This document shows positions 1 through 6,388 of a stretch of 13,690 nucleotides of DNA, one piece after another; position 1 is the stretch's first letter, and each line of letters opens with the position of its first letter. This stretch comes from Kiritimatiellales bacterium (GTDB taxonomy: Bacteria > Verrucomicrobiota > Kiritimatiellia > Kiritimatiellales > Pontiellaceae): positions 1 through 13,690 of the forward strand of contig WFRA01000205.1 in NCBI GenBank assembly GCA_015486775.1. The letters run 5' to 3'. Below the pieces are notes generated by a model. The model saw nothing but the letters and a program-made list of their open reading frames with translations, ran no database searches and was not told the origin of the DNA. A program made the translations under genes and the position numbers.

Positions 1-198
1 CCGGCACCGACCATTGCCGTGGTCGAACTGGCCGACAGCAGCGTAAACTTGGTGGTTCGCCCCTGGGTGAAAGGTTTGGACTATTGGGGTGTCTACTTCG
101 ACACCACCGAAACAATCAAGAAGCGTTTCGACGAAGAGGGTATCTCTATCCCGTTCCCTCAACAGGATGTGCACCTTTACGAGCACAAGGAAGATTGA
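1..198 (+). CDS. MscS-family mechanosensitive channel, C-terminal fragment (5' end outside window)
   Basis: The open frame enters from the left edge and stops at TGA 196-198, leaving about 65 residues. They contain SVNLVVRPWV, then a DYWGVYFD stretch, then GISIPFPQQDVHLYEHK. This is the typical cytoplasmic C-terminal alpha/beta domain of small-conductance mechanosensitive channels, with the conserved 'RPW' strand and 'I-PFPQ-DVHL' tail. Family knowledge: MscS proteins are inner-membrane heptamers that open under membrane tension and release solutes on hypo-osmotic shock. The membrane helices and pore lie outside the window, so subtype (MscS, YnaI-like or other) cannot be judged. A terminator follows 27 bases after the stop, so this is the last gene of its transcript. 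Confidence 0.9.
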   Translation, partial: PAPTIAVVELADSSVNLVVRPWVKGLDYWGVYFDTTETIKKRFDEEGISIPFPQQDVHLYEHKED

Positions 199-200
199 TT

Positions 201-215
201 TTCCACCCCTTGGAA
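201..215. promoter_or_regulatory. Perfect TTCCA-N5-TGGAA palindrome (spacer CCCCT)
   Basis: Two inverted 5-base arms with a 5-base spacer lie two bases after the mscS stop codon and just before the terminator. This is one of six perfect copies in the window. Function unknown; the spacing of one helical turn between arm centres would suit a dimeric DNA-binding protein. Confidence 0.6.
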
Positions 216-225
216 ATCGTTTGAG

Positions 226-259
226 ACTGCCGGGCAATGTACGTTGCCCAGCAGTTTTT
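226..259 (+). terminator. Rho-independent terminator of the mscS transcript
   Basis: ACTGC-C-GGGCAA pairs with TTGCCC-A-GCAGT around a 6-base loop. That gives 11 pairs with one C/A mismatch, followed directly by a T run at 255-259. A second small inverted repeat follows (TTGCCC 286-291 with GGGCAA 304-309). The rest of the 263-base gap up to the CBS gene holds a one-mismatch motif copy at 334-348 and a promoter candidate. Confidence 0.7.
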
Positions 260-392
260 GTAGATAGAGAGCCAATCTCATTTGATTGCCCCCTTTATTT
301 ACAGGGCAAAGAGCGGGGGAAGTCTACTCCGCTTTCCGGTGATTGGAAGGGAAGAATGGCTTTTCGGATTCTGTCTAAATTGCCGGTCGGGC

Positions 393-420
393 TTGTGGTT
401 TTGTTTTTTTTCGCTACAGT
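393..420 (+). promoter_or_regulatory. Candidate sigma70-type promoter of the CBS gene
   Basis: TTGTGG (393-398) and TACAGT (415-420) are separated by 16 bases and lie about 40 bases before the CBS start codon, in a T-rich stretch. The match is moderate and is supported mainly by position between a terminator and a well-placed ribosome-binding site. Confidence 0.35.
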
Positions 421-461
421 GGTACTTTCAATAGAGATTTAATCACAAAGGAGGTTTCAGA

Positions 462-896
462 ATGGGTGCTGTATCTAATTTGCTGGATTCGAAGGGACGC
501 GATGTGTTGACCGTTAGCCCGGATACGTCGGTGCGCGAGGCGGTTGAAAAAATGGAGGCGATTTCGGCGGGTACTGCGCTGGTGATGGAGGGCGGCGAAG
601 TGGCCGGCATTGTTGCCGAGCGCGATGTGATCCGCAAGGTGGTTCTCCAGGACAGGAAAGTCGACGAAGTGAAGGTGAAGGAAATCATGAGCACGGACAT
701 CACCTCCATCACGCAGGAAACCTCGCTCGACGAGTGTATGAAGCTAATCACCGAAAAGCGCATCCGCCACCTGCCGGTCATCTGCAGCGGAAACCTTTGC
801 GGTATCATCTCGATCGGTGATGTCGTCAAATACCTGATCGTCGAGAAGGATTTCAAGATCAAGAATCTCGAAACCTACATCAGCGGCGTCATGTAG
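462..896 (+). CDS. Two-CBS-domain protein, probable nucleotide-sensing regulator
   Basis: The 144-residue product is almost entirely a tandem CBS pair. CBS1 spans roughly residues 8-62, ending in GIVAERDVIRKVV. CBS2 spans roughly 74-130, ending in GIISIGDVVKYLI. Both show the usual G-I/V-(A/S)-x-x-D-V signature at the end of each repeat. Family knowledge: paired CBS domains form a Bateman module that binds AMP, ATP, SAM or related ligands; free-standing ones act as cytosolic sensors or modulate partner enzymes. No catalytic or DNA-binding domain is fused, so the partner is unknown. The start is fixed by a strong AAAGGAGG at 447-454, seven bases before ATG. It is monocistronic: its own promoter candidate lies upstream and a strong terminator downstream. 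Confidence 0.9.
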   Translation: MGAVSNLLDSKGRDVLTVSPDTSVREAVEKMEAISAGTALVMEGGEVAGIVAERDVIRKVVLQDRKVDEVKVKEIMSTDITSITQETSLDECMKLITEKRIRHLPVICSGNLCGIISIGDVVKYLIVEKDFKIKNLETYISGVM

Positions 897-916
897 CCCA
901 TTTCCCAATGGTTGGA

Positions 917-943
917 AAAGCCCCCGCCTAGGGGGCTTTTTTG
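917..943 (+). terminator. Rho-independent terminator of the CBS gene
   Basis: AAAGCCCCC (starting 917) pairs perfectly with GGGGGCTTT around the loop GCCTA, followed by a T-rich tail to about 946. This is a textbook intrinsic terminator 20 bases after the stop codon. A one-mismatch motif copy (TCCCA-ATGGT-TGGAA, 903-917) abuts its 5' side. Any reading of the downstream PHP gene that starts upstream of this hairpin is therefore unlikely. Confidence 0.9.
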
Positions 944-960
944 TTTTGTACAACGAAAGG

Positions 961-989
961 TTGGTGTTGGGCGGGGATCCCTTTATAGT
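961..989 (+). promoter_or_regulatory. Candidate sigma70-type promoter of the PHP gene
   Basis: TTGGTG (961-966) and TATAGT (984-989) are separated by 17 bases. The site lies directly after the CBS terminator and about 28 bases before the GTG start. The same -10 hexamer, TATAGT, appears in the lysA promoter candidate. Confidence 0.45.
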
Positions 990-1016
990 GGAACGGATTT
1001 ATTGCAAGGATGCGCC

Positions 1017-1871
1017 GTGATCGATCTGCACACACATTCAATCTATTCCGACGGCACCCACACCCCCACCGAGCTGGTGGCGATGGCCGGGGAGCGCGGG
1101 TTGCGCGCCCTGGCTCTGACTGACCACGACACGGTTGCGGGGATCGGCGAGCTCCTTGCCGCCGGGCAGGGGGCGGCGGTCGAAACCGTGCCGGGCATCG
1201 AACTCAGCGCGGAGTGCGGGCAGGGCACGATGCATATCCTCGGCTATTACATCGATCCTGCCAGCCCGGCGCTGACCGCGATGCTCGCCAAGATCCGGGA
1301 GGGACGGGCTACCCGCAACGTCGAGATCCTCAAGAAGCTCAACCGCCTGGGCTATGTCCTGCGCTGGAGCGACCTCGAAAAGCATACCGGAAAGGACGTG
1401 GTCGGACGGCCGCACTTTGCCGAGGTGCTCGTGGAGCGCGGCTACGTGAAATCTAGGAAATCGGCTTTCGACCTGCTGCTGGCCAAGGGGCGACCCGCCT
1501 ACGCCGAGCGCTACCACTGTTCCGCCGGCGAATGCATCGGCTTCATCCGCGAGGCCGGTGGCGTCGCCGTGCTGGCGCATCCGGCCACCATCCACCTGTC
1601 CGACACCAAGCTCCGCGCCCTAGTGGGCGAGCTCGCGGGGCAAGGGCTTGGCGGCATCGAGGCCTACTATGCCGAGCACCGTCCCGAAAACCGGAAAAAA
1701 TTCATCGGCTGGGCGGAGGAGCTTGGCCTGCTCTGCACCGGCGGCTCCGACTTCCACGGAAAGAACTCGCCCGACCTCAAGCTCGGAACTGGCTTTGGAC
1801 AGCTGCGGGTGCCCGACGAGGTGCTCGAACAGCTCAAGGCTCGCCGCGATCAATCCGATACCTTGCGATAA
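1017..1871 (+). CDS. PHP-domain phosphoesterase (RNase AM / YciV-TrpH type)
   Basis: Starting from GTG at 1017 the product has 284 residues and begins with the first PHP motif, IDLHTHSIYSDG (H5, H7, D12). TDHD follows at 35-38, GIELSAE near 61, AHPA near 184 and GGSDFHG at 242-248. These His/Asp clusters bind the trinuclear metal centre. Family knowledge: this PHP subfamily includes E. coli YciV (RNase AM), a 5'-3' exonuclease that also hydrolyses pAp, but substrates vary. The GTG is preferred over an in-frame ATG at 912 because that ATG precedes the terminator. AAGGA at 1006-1010 is six bases before the GTG, and a promoter candidate lies between the two starts. It is probably transcribed alone; the next gene begins 81 bases on. 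Confidence 0.85.
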   Translation: MIDLHTHSIYSDGTHTPTELVAMAGERGLRALALTDHDTVAGIGELLAAGQGAAVETVPGIELSAECGQGTMHILGYYIDPASPALTAMLAKIREGRATRNVEILKKLNRLGYVLRWSDLEKHTGKDVVGRPHFAEVLVERGYVKSRKSAFDLLLAKGRPAYAERYHCSAGECIGFIREAGGVAVLAHPATIHLSDTKLRALVGELAGQGLGGIEAYYAEHRPENRKKFIGWAEELGLLCTGGSDFHGKNSPDLKLGTGFGQLRVPDEVLEQLKARRDQSDTLR

Positions 1872-1910
1872 AGCTTGAAAGACCCCCCGCCGACGTGCTT
1901 CCATCGCCCG

Positions 1911-1928
1911 GTAATGAAACGTTTACTG
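1911..1928. promoter_or_regulatory. Candidate LacI-type auto-operator
   Basis: GTAATGAAACGTTTACTG contains the perfect core AAACGTTT (1917-1924), with imperfect GTAA/TTAC flanks. LacI/PurR-family repressors recognise palindromes with a central CG pair, and many repress their own gene. It lies 25 bases before the LacI-family start codon. TACTGT at 1924-1929 could be an overlapping -10 element, but I find no good -35. Confidence 0.45.
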
Positions 1929-1952
1929 TAAAATTTCGCCGGGGAGGGTTCC

Positions 1953-3047
1953 ATGGCTGCCGCAAAGAAAAAGAAGAGAAGACGCACCAGCGACCGAGTC
2001 ACGCTCGAAGACATCGCCCAAAAATGCAATGTCAGCAAGGCCACCGTCTCGCGGGTGCTCAACGACCACCTCAACGAATTCCCCGTCTCGGAAGAGATGA
2101 TCCAGCGCGTGAAATCTGCTGCCGACGAACTCGACTATCGCCCCAACCGGCTCGCCCGCGCCATCCGCAGCCAGCGCACCCACCTGATCGGGCTCTCCTG
2201 CATCCACATCGACTCCAAGGATCTGACCCCCGATGCCGAGGCCGACGACAACCTGAACCTGGGGCAGTTCACCAACATGATCCTCTCCCATCCGGACTTC
2301 AAGGAATACGACCTGGTGATCCACGACCGCCTGGAAACCCCCGACCGACCGCTCCGACCCAGCGACTTCAAGACCGACCTGCTTGATGGCTTGATCTACC
2401 TCACCCCTTCCAACGACCACACCGAATTCCTCGATGTGGCTTCGAAGGCTTTTCCCGTCGTCCTGCTCGGGCAGCTCGCCGCCGCCGAGGAAAAGATGCC
2501 CTGCATCGATATGAACAACCGCAAGATGGCTCGGTTGGCCACCGAGCACCTGATCGGCTTGGGGCGAAAAAACATTCTCATGCTGATTCCCGAAAAAATG
2601 CGGCATATCAGCTGCATCCAAGATCGGCTGAAAGGCTACCGCGATGCGCTCTCCAAAAATGGTATCGAGGTTCGGGACGGGCTTGTCCATTCCGTGCGTA
2701 GCCTCAAGGGCCATGTGAACGATTTTTTTGCCGACCTGTCCGGCTTTGGCGAAATCGATGCCGTTTTCTGCGCCACCGACGACCTCGCGGCCTTCTGCAT
2801 TGCCCCGCTCAAAGCCCGGGGTCGCCGGATTCCGGAAGACATTGCTCTGATGGGATTTAACGACTCGCTCATTTGCGAACACACCTCCCCCCCGCTCTCC
2901 TCCGTCAGGCGGCCGGTCAAGGAGCAGGCGCATGCCGCCGTCGACCTCCTACTCAAGATCCTGAAAAAGGAAATCCCCTACGAACCGGGCTTTCACGAGA
3001 TCCAAACGGAGGTGGTCATCCGCGAATCGACCGACGGGAACCGCTAG
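1953..3047 (+). CDS. LacI-family transcriptional regulator
   Basis: The product has 364 residues. A lysine/arginine-rich leader (K5-R11) precedes the LacI helix-turn-helix at about 16-37 (VTLEDIAQKCNVSKATVSRV), followed by the hinge YRPNRLARAIRSQ and then a periplasmic-binding-protein-like effector domain. The C-terminal domain keeps family hallmarks: DAVFCATDDLAAFCI, then ALMGFNDS, then PPLSSVRRPVKEQAHAAVDLLL. Family knowledge: LacI members are cytosolic dimers or tetramers that bind CG-centred palindromes and usually respond to sugars. GGGGAGG at 1940-1946 sets the ATG. No transporter, glycosidase or sulfatase is adjacent, so its ligand and regulon cannot be named. Autoregulation through the AAACGTTT site is plausible. 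Confidence 0.92.
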   Translation: MAAAKKKKRRRTSDRVTLEDIAQKCNVSKATVSRVLNDHLNEFPVSEEMIQRVKSAADELDYRPNRLARAIRSQRTHLIGLSCIHIDSKDLTPDAEADDNLNLGQFTNMILSHPDFKEYDLVIHDRLETPDRPLRPSDFKTDLLDGLIYLTPSNDHTEFLDVASKAFPVVLLGQLAAAEEKMPCIDMNNRKMARLATEHLIGLGRKNILMLIPEKMRHISCIQDRLKGYRDALSKNGIEVRDGLVHSVRSLKGHVNDFFADLSGFGEIDAVFCATDDLAAFCIAPLKARGRRIPEDIALMGFNDSLICEHTSPPLSSVRRPVKEQAHAAVDLLLKILKKEIPYEPGFHEIQTEVVIRESTDGNR

Positions 3048-3082
3048 TGCATTTCACGGTTTTTGTGGCGGCGGAAATAGAG

Positions 3083-3113
3083 TCTTGCGCAAGAGGACGG
3101 CATTTTGTACCTT
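3083..3113 (+). promoter_or_regulatory. Candidate promoter with overlapping palindrome before the NYN-like/HAD/SrkA operon
   Basis: TCTTGCGCAAGA (3083-3094) is a perfect 12-base palindrome with a CG centre. Within it, TTGCGC (3085-3090) can serve as a -35, 17 bases from TACCTT (3108-3113). A repressor bound here would block the promoter. Its centre suits a LacI-type protein, but it does not match the AAACGTTT candidate at 1917, so the neighbouring regulator need not act here. The rest of the 185-base gap shows a short hairpin (GGCGA 3131-3135 with TCGCC 3140-3144) and nothing else recognised. Confidence 0.3.
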
Positions 3114-3232
3114 CCTCGCTTTTATTGCACGGCGACACATCGCCAACCTACCGTGGAAATGCCCCCGGGCTTGCGGCGGAGACGACGGTGTATGTGCATG
3201 GAACAAGGAACCGAACCAAAAGGAACAGTATT

Positions 3233-3841
3233 ATGGGTTTATTCAACCTGTTTAAGCCAGGCAAGACCGTTGTCGTGATGGATGGAGTCTCCCTGAACGA
3301 TGCGGCGGGAATGAAGGGCAATGTCGCCCCGCGAAACCAGTTGCAGCTCCTGCGCCGCCTCTCGCGGTTTGCGGAGCGCGAAAAGGTCGGGATGGTGGTG
3401 GTGCTTTCGGGCAGCCCGCTGCACAAGGCGCCGGCCGGGAAAAAATTCGAGAGCGTGACGGTGCTCTACAGCAAGTCCCCCGAGGCGCATGCGAAGCATG
3501 TGGTGAAGGTGGCCGGCTCGAAGGGCGGCGGTGCCATCCTGGTTTCCGCCAATGCCGGGATCGAGAAGATGGCACTGGGTGCCGGAACAAAAACCATGCG
3601 CCTGAGTACCTTCCGCAAGGCCTTCGACACCGGCGGCAACAGCGCCGAGGGCGGCGGCGACCGCCAGGAACGCGGCGGGGGAGAGCGGGGTGGCAACCGC
3701 GGCAACCGTTCGCCGCGCCGCCGCCAGCCTAAGAAGGGTGGGGGGGAGCAACCGCGCAGAAAGGAGCGTCCGCCCAGGAAGGCCGAGTCGGCCTCGTCCG
3801 AGGCCGATGCGATCAACGAGTTGATCGACTTGATCGACTAG
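3233..3841 (+). CDS. Divergent NYN/PIN-like domain protein with Arg/Gly-rich tail, function unknown
   Basis: The 202-residue product has two parts. Residues about 10-135 look like a degenerate YacP/NYN (PIN-like nuclease) fold. TVVVMDGVSLN (12-22) corresponds to the first acidic motif, VTVLYSKSPEAHAKHV (75-90) to the second, and AILVSANAGIEKMALGAG (101-118) to the third. Only D17 of the usual acidic residues is kept; H86 and N107 sit where Asp is expected. Residues about 139-188 are Gly/Arg/Lys/Pro-rich with RGG-like pieces, typical of disordered RNA-binding tails. The tail ends in an acidic helix-like segment, DAINELIDLID. The inference is an RNA-binding protein that may have lost nuclease activity. 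ATG 3233 is chosen for AAAAGGA at 3218-3224 and because the domain starts there. It is first in a tight three-gene set, with an 8-base gap to the HAD gene. Confidence 0.6.
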   Translation: MGLFNLFKPGKTVVVMDGVSLNDAAGMKGNVAPRNQLQLLRRLSRFAEREKVGMVVVLSGSPLHKAPAGKKFESVTVLYSKSPEAHAKHVVKVAGSKGGGAILVSANAGIEKMALGAGTKTMRLSTFRKAFDTGGNSAEGGGDRQERGGGERGGNRGNRSPRRRQPKKGGGEQPRRKERPPRKAESASSEADAINELIDLID

Positions 3842-3849
3842 CCCCTGCC

Positions 3850-4515
3850 ATGACGGCTCGGAGCCGCTATATTTTTTGCGATATCGACGGGACGTTGCTG
3901 CGCGCGCCGGGCGCGGGCAACAGCGCCTTCGGCGGCACCTTTGCCGAGGTGTTCGGCGTTGCGCCGGACATGGCGAAGATCGACTTTGCCGGCGCCACCG
4001 ATATCCGGGTGCTGGCGCAGCTGATGCGCGAGCACCGCATCGAACCCGACCCCGCGCGGGAACAGCTCTTTTTCGAGCGGCTTCCCTTTTTTCTGGACCG
4101 CAAGCTGGAACTCCATCCGCCTACCGTTTTCCCAGGGGTTGGAAGGTTTCTTGCCCGGGTTTCCAGCCATTGGAAGCTGGGGCTGGTGACGGGCAACATC
4201 AAGGCCTGCGCCCTGCTGAAGCTCAAGCATGCCGGGATCGATTCCTTCTTCGACGGCATCGGCGGCTTTGGCGACGACGATGGCGACCGCAACCGGATGG
4301 CCGCCCTGGCGCTGGAGCGTGCCGGGCATCCCAAGCAGGTCTTTTTACTGGGCGATACCCCGTCGGATATCGAGGCCGCCCGGACCAACGGCATGGTCTC
4401 GGTGGCGGTCTGCAACGGCCAGTTCGGCCGTGCCGCGCTCGAAGCCGAGGGCGCGGATTTGGTGGTGGACTCATTCGAGGCCGCCGATGAACTTTTCCAG
4501 GCATTGGACGTATGA
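3850..4515 (+). CDS. HAD-superfamily phosphatase, phosphoglycolate-phosphatase-like
   Basis: The product has 221 residues and all core HAD motifs. Motif I is CDIDGTLL (nucleophile D11, acid/base D13). A helical C1 cap spans about 20-90. Motif II is LGLVTGN (T117 region), and motif IV is LLGDTPSDIEAA near 170-181. Family knowledge: such Gph-like enzymes hydrolyse small phosphate esters such as 2-phosphoglycolate, but substrates cannot be read from sequence, so no symbol is given. The start lies 8 bases after the previous stop without a clear ribosome-binding site, which suggests translational coupling. The stop overlaps the SrkA-like start as ATGA (4512-4515). The gene carries three copies of the TTCCA/TGGAA motif: one perfect (4161-4175), one-mismatch (4130-4144) and one-mismatch at its 3' end (4495-4509). 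Confidence 0.85.
   Translation: MTARSRYIFCDIDGTLLRAPGAGNSAFGGTFAEVFGVAPDMAKIDFAGATDIRVLAQLMREHRIEPDPAREQLFFERLPFFLDRKLELHPPTVFPGVGRFLARVSSHWKLGLVTGNIKACALLKLKHAGIDSFFDGIGGFGDDDGDRNRMAALALERAGHPKQVFLLGDTPSDIEAARTNGMVSVAVCNGQFGRAALEAEGADLVVDSFEAADELFQALDV
4161..4175. promoter_or_regulatory. Perfect TTCCA-N5-TGGAA palindrome inside the HAD gene (spacer GCCAT)
   Basis: The motif begins at the third codon position and spells part of VSSHWKL. A one-mismatch copy (TCCCA-GGGGT-TGGAA) starts 31 bases upstream at 4130, about three helical turns away, making this the densest cluster in the window. Confidence 0.55.
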
Positions 4516-5483
4516 GTGTGGGATTTGAAAATCTGGTGCCCGCCTGCATCCTCGATGCGGTAGAGACGGCGATGGATTGCTCGCTTACGGGGCTGACTTC
4601 GCCGCTGCCGAGCTATATCAACCGCGTCTACGAACTCGAGGCGGTCGATGGCGAGCGGCTGATTGCCAAATTCTACCGTCCCGGCCGCTGGAAGCGCGAG
4701 GCGCTGGAGGACGAGCATGCCTTCGTGCTCGACTGCGCCGCAGACGAAATCCCCGTGGTGGCACCGCTGGCTCTGGCCGATGGCGGGACGATCGGCGAAT
4801 ACGACGGCATCCTTTTTTCCGTTTTCCCCAAATGCTCGGGGCGCGAGATGGAGCTGCACACGGACGAGGGCTGGCGGCGGCTCGGCGCCTTGGTGGGGCG
4901 CATCCATCTGGCCGGTAGCCGGCGGGAGGCGCCGCACCGCCTGCGGATGCACCCGCAAACCACCACGCTTCCAGAGATTGAACAATTGCTCGGCTTCATG
5001 TCGCCGCATCAGGCCGACCGCTTCCGGGAGGTCGCCCTGCGCATTGCCGACATCGCCCTGCGCGAGTTCGAGGAGGTCGAACTCCAGCGCATCCATGGCG
5101 ACTGCCACCGCGCCAATATTCTCGAACGCCCCGGCGAGGGGCTGATGGTGATCGACTTCGACGACATGGTGACGGGGCCGCCCGTCCAAGATATCTGGCT
5201 GCTCCTGCCCGGCCATGCCAACACCGTGCGCCACGAGATCAACCTGATTCTCGAAGGCTACGAGCAGTTTATGGATTTTGATGACCGCTCCCTGCGGCTG
5301 GTCGAAATCCTGCGGGCGATGCGGATGATCTATTTCCTGAGCTGGTGCAGTACGCAGCTGGACGACTTCCGCTTTCAGGCCAACTTTCCCGACTGGGGCG
5401 GCGAAATGTTTTGGCAGCGCGAGATCGCCGACATCGAGCGGCAGTACCACACCATCCTGAACGACGAACGGCTGAGATTTTAA
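4512..5483 (+). CDS. srkA: SrkA-like stress-response Ser/Thr kinase (YihE/RdoA family)
   Basis: The product has 323 residues against 328 in E. coli SrkA. It is an aminoglycoside-phosphotransferase-fold kinase. Visible elements are INRVYELE near the nucleotide loop, the lysine-containing strand ERLIAKFYRPGRW (47-60, K53), IHGDCHRANIL (194-204, catalytic D197 with N202) and VIDFDDMVTGPPVQDIW (213-229, metal-binding D215). FYRPGRW and the 'FDD-M--GP--QD-W' pattern are typical of SrkA rather than of homoserine kinase ThrB2 or choline kinases. Family knowledge: SrkA phosphorylates proteins and counters stress-induced cell death through the MazEF toxin route in E. coli. Whether that role holds here is unknown. 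The start codon lies inside the HAD stop (ATGA), so translation is probably coupled. Confidence 0.85.
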   Translation: MSVGFENLVPACILDAVETAMDCSLTGLTSPLPSYINRVYELEAVDGERLIAKFYRPGRWKREALEDEHAFVLDCAADEIPVVAPLALADGGTIGEYDGILFSVFPKCSGREMELHTDEGWRRLGALVGRIHLAGSRREAPHRLRMHPQTTTLPEIEQLLGFMSPHQADRFREVALRIADIALREFEEVELQRIHGDCHRANILERPGEGLMVIDFDDMVTGPPVQDIWLLLPGHANTVRHEINLILEGYEQFMDFDDRSLRLVEILRAMRMIYFLSWCSTQLDDFRFQANFPDWGGEMFWQREIADIERQYHTILNDERLRF

Positions 5484-5488
5484 TGATT

Positions 5489-5604
5489 GCGTACTGCGTA
5501 CTTCGTATTGCGTACTACGTATTGCTTGATCAGAAACCGAGCTAGGGTAGCCTTTCCGACGCAATACGAAATACGAAGTAAGCAATACACAATACGAAAC
5601 ACGC
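5489..5604. repeat. Heptamer repeat element: two opposed blocks of a 7-base unit
   Basis: The left block (5489-5523) is five exact 7-base units of the form NCGTAYT: GCGTACT, GCGTACT, TCGTATT, GCGTACT, ACGTATT; a sixth, decayed unit ends at 5530. The right block (5563-5604) is six units of the complementary form (AATACGA, AATACGA, AGTAAGC, AATACAC, AATACGA, AACACGC). The blocks are separated by about 32 bases of unrelated sequence. A transcript could fold the blocks on each other with several mismatches and G-U pairs. The element fills almost the whole gap between srkA and the CpXC gene and runs up to the latter's ribosome-binding site (AGGA, 5608-5611). Confidence 0.85.
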
Positions 5605-5617
5605 AACAGGAATAACT

Positions 5618-6310
5618 ATGAGCAAAAGCAAAACCTACAACATCACCTGTCCCTCCTGCGGAACCCAGCAGGAGATCGAACTGCACGAAACCCTCAACGC
5701 GGCCACCGATCCGGAACTCAAGCAGGCGTTGCTCGAAAACCGGCTTAACCGAGTGGCTTGTGCTGACTGCGATACCACCTTCCGCGTCGACATGCCGCTG
5801 CTCTACTCCGACCCCTCTCACAACATCCTGATCCACTGGATTCCCGAAACCAAGACGCTCTCCCGCGAGCAGATCATCGACGACTTCGACGAGTCGCTCG
5901 AGCAGATCAACGGCATGCTGCCCGCCGACATCAAGGCGCCGAGCGTGCGGTTGGTGCTGACGCGCGTCGAGCTGGTGGAACTGCTCTTCATGATCGAGGC
6001 CGGCATGAACCCGCGCGTGGTGGAATATGTGAAATATTCCATCTATACGCGCAACATGGAGATGGTCGATCCCGCAAAATATCGCCTGTTGCTCAACGTG
6101 CAGGATTCCACCGACGAAGAGCTGCTGTTTGCCATGCAGAATATTGAAACGCAGGAGCTCGACAAGGTGCTGCGCTATGGCCGCGCCGCCTACGATTCCA
6201 TGTGCGAACTCTACAAGGAATCGCCCGACGAATTCATCGAAATGTTTCCCGGCCCCTGCATCAGCGCCCGCAACCTGCTGCTCGACGACGCAGCGGACGA
6301 GGTGGGGTAG
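5618..6310 (+). CDS. CpXC-domain zinc-ribbon protein, function unknown
   Basis: The product has 230 residues. The N-terminal 75 residues match the CpXC domain pattern: TCPSCGTQQEIEL (C11, C14), the helix DPELKQALLENRLNRVAC, a second pair CADC (C48, C51), then FRVDMPLLYSDPSHNILIHWIP. The four cysteines should bind one zinc. The remaining ~150 residues are helical, without a recognised motif. Family knowledge: CpXC proteins are widespread in bacteria and lack an established function. AGGA at 5608-5611 supports ATG 5618 with a six-base gap. The gene stands alone between two repeat-rich intergenic stretches, so context gives no pathway. Confidence 0.85.
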   Translation: MSKSKTYNITCPSCGTQQEIELHETLNAATDPELKQALLENRLNRVACADCDTTFRVDMPLLYSDPSHNILIHWIPETKTLSREQIIDDFDESLEQINGMLPADIKAPSVRLVLTRVELVELLFMIEAGMNPRVVEYVKYSIYTRNMEMVDPAKYRLLLNVQDSTDEELLFAMQNIETQELDKVLRYGRAAYDSMCELYKESPDEFIEMFPGPCISARNLLLDDAADEVG

Positions 6311-6341
6311 CCGCTCGACCCCGCTTTTGAAGAGGGTAACC

Positions 6342-6366
6342 GCAGAATGCGCAGAAAGATGCAGAA
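6342..6366. repeat. Short GCAGAA repeat tract
   Basis: GCAGAA occurs three times in succession, at 6342, 6351 and 6361 (periods 9 and 10), in the 263-base gap between the CpXC gene and lysA. It resembles the short-period GCAGA-type interspersed repeats I recall from large PVC-group genomes. That resemblance is from memory and was not checked. Confidence 0.5.
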
Positions 6367-6388
6367 GGTGGCTCGGAAAGTAGGACAT

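Noticed and set aside
912..1016. Upstream ATG start for the PHP gene at 912
   Set aside because: It begins before the CBS terminator hairpin and encodes an unrelated leader. The GTG at 1017 has AAGGA six bases before it and starts exactly at the PHP motif.
2873..3232. Extension of the NYN-like gene upstream to 2873
   Set aside because: This would overlap 175 bases of the LacI-family gene in another frame and adds low-complexity residues. The ribosome-binding site before 3233 and the domain start there argue against it.
3867..5606. Long minus-strand open frame opposite the HAD and SrkA-like genes
   Set aside because: It is antisense to two clear gene families in high-GC DNA. Its N-terminal part is translated from the heptamer repeats and it has no recognisable domain.
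6021..6041. Inverted repeat TGGAATAT/ATATTCCA with a 5-base spacer inside the CpXC gene
   Set aside because: Its arms are TGGAA outward and TTCCA inward, the reverse of the window-wide motif. One or two 8-base short-loop inverted repeats are expected by chance in a window this size.
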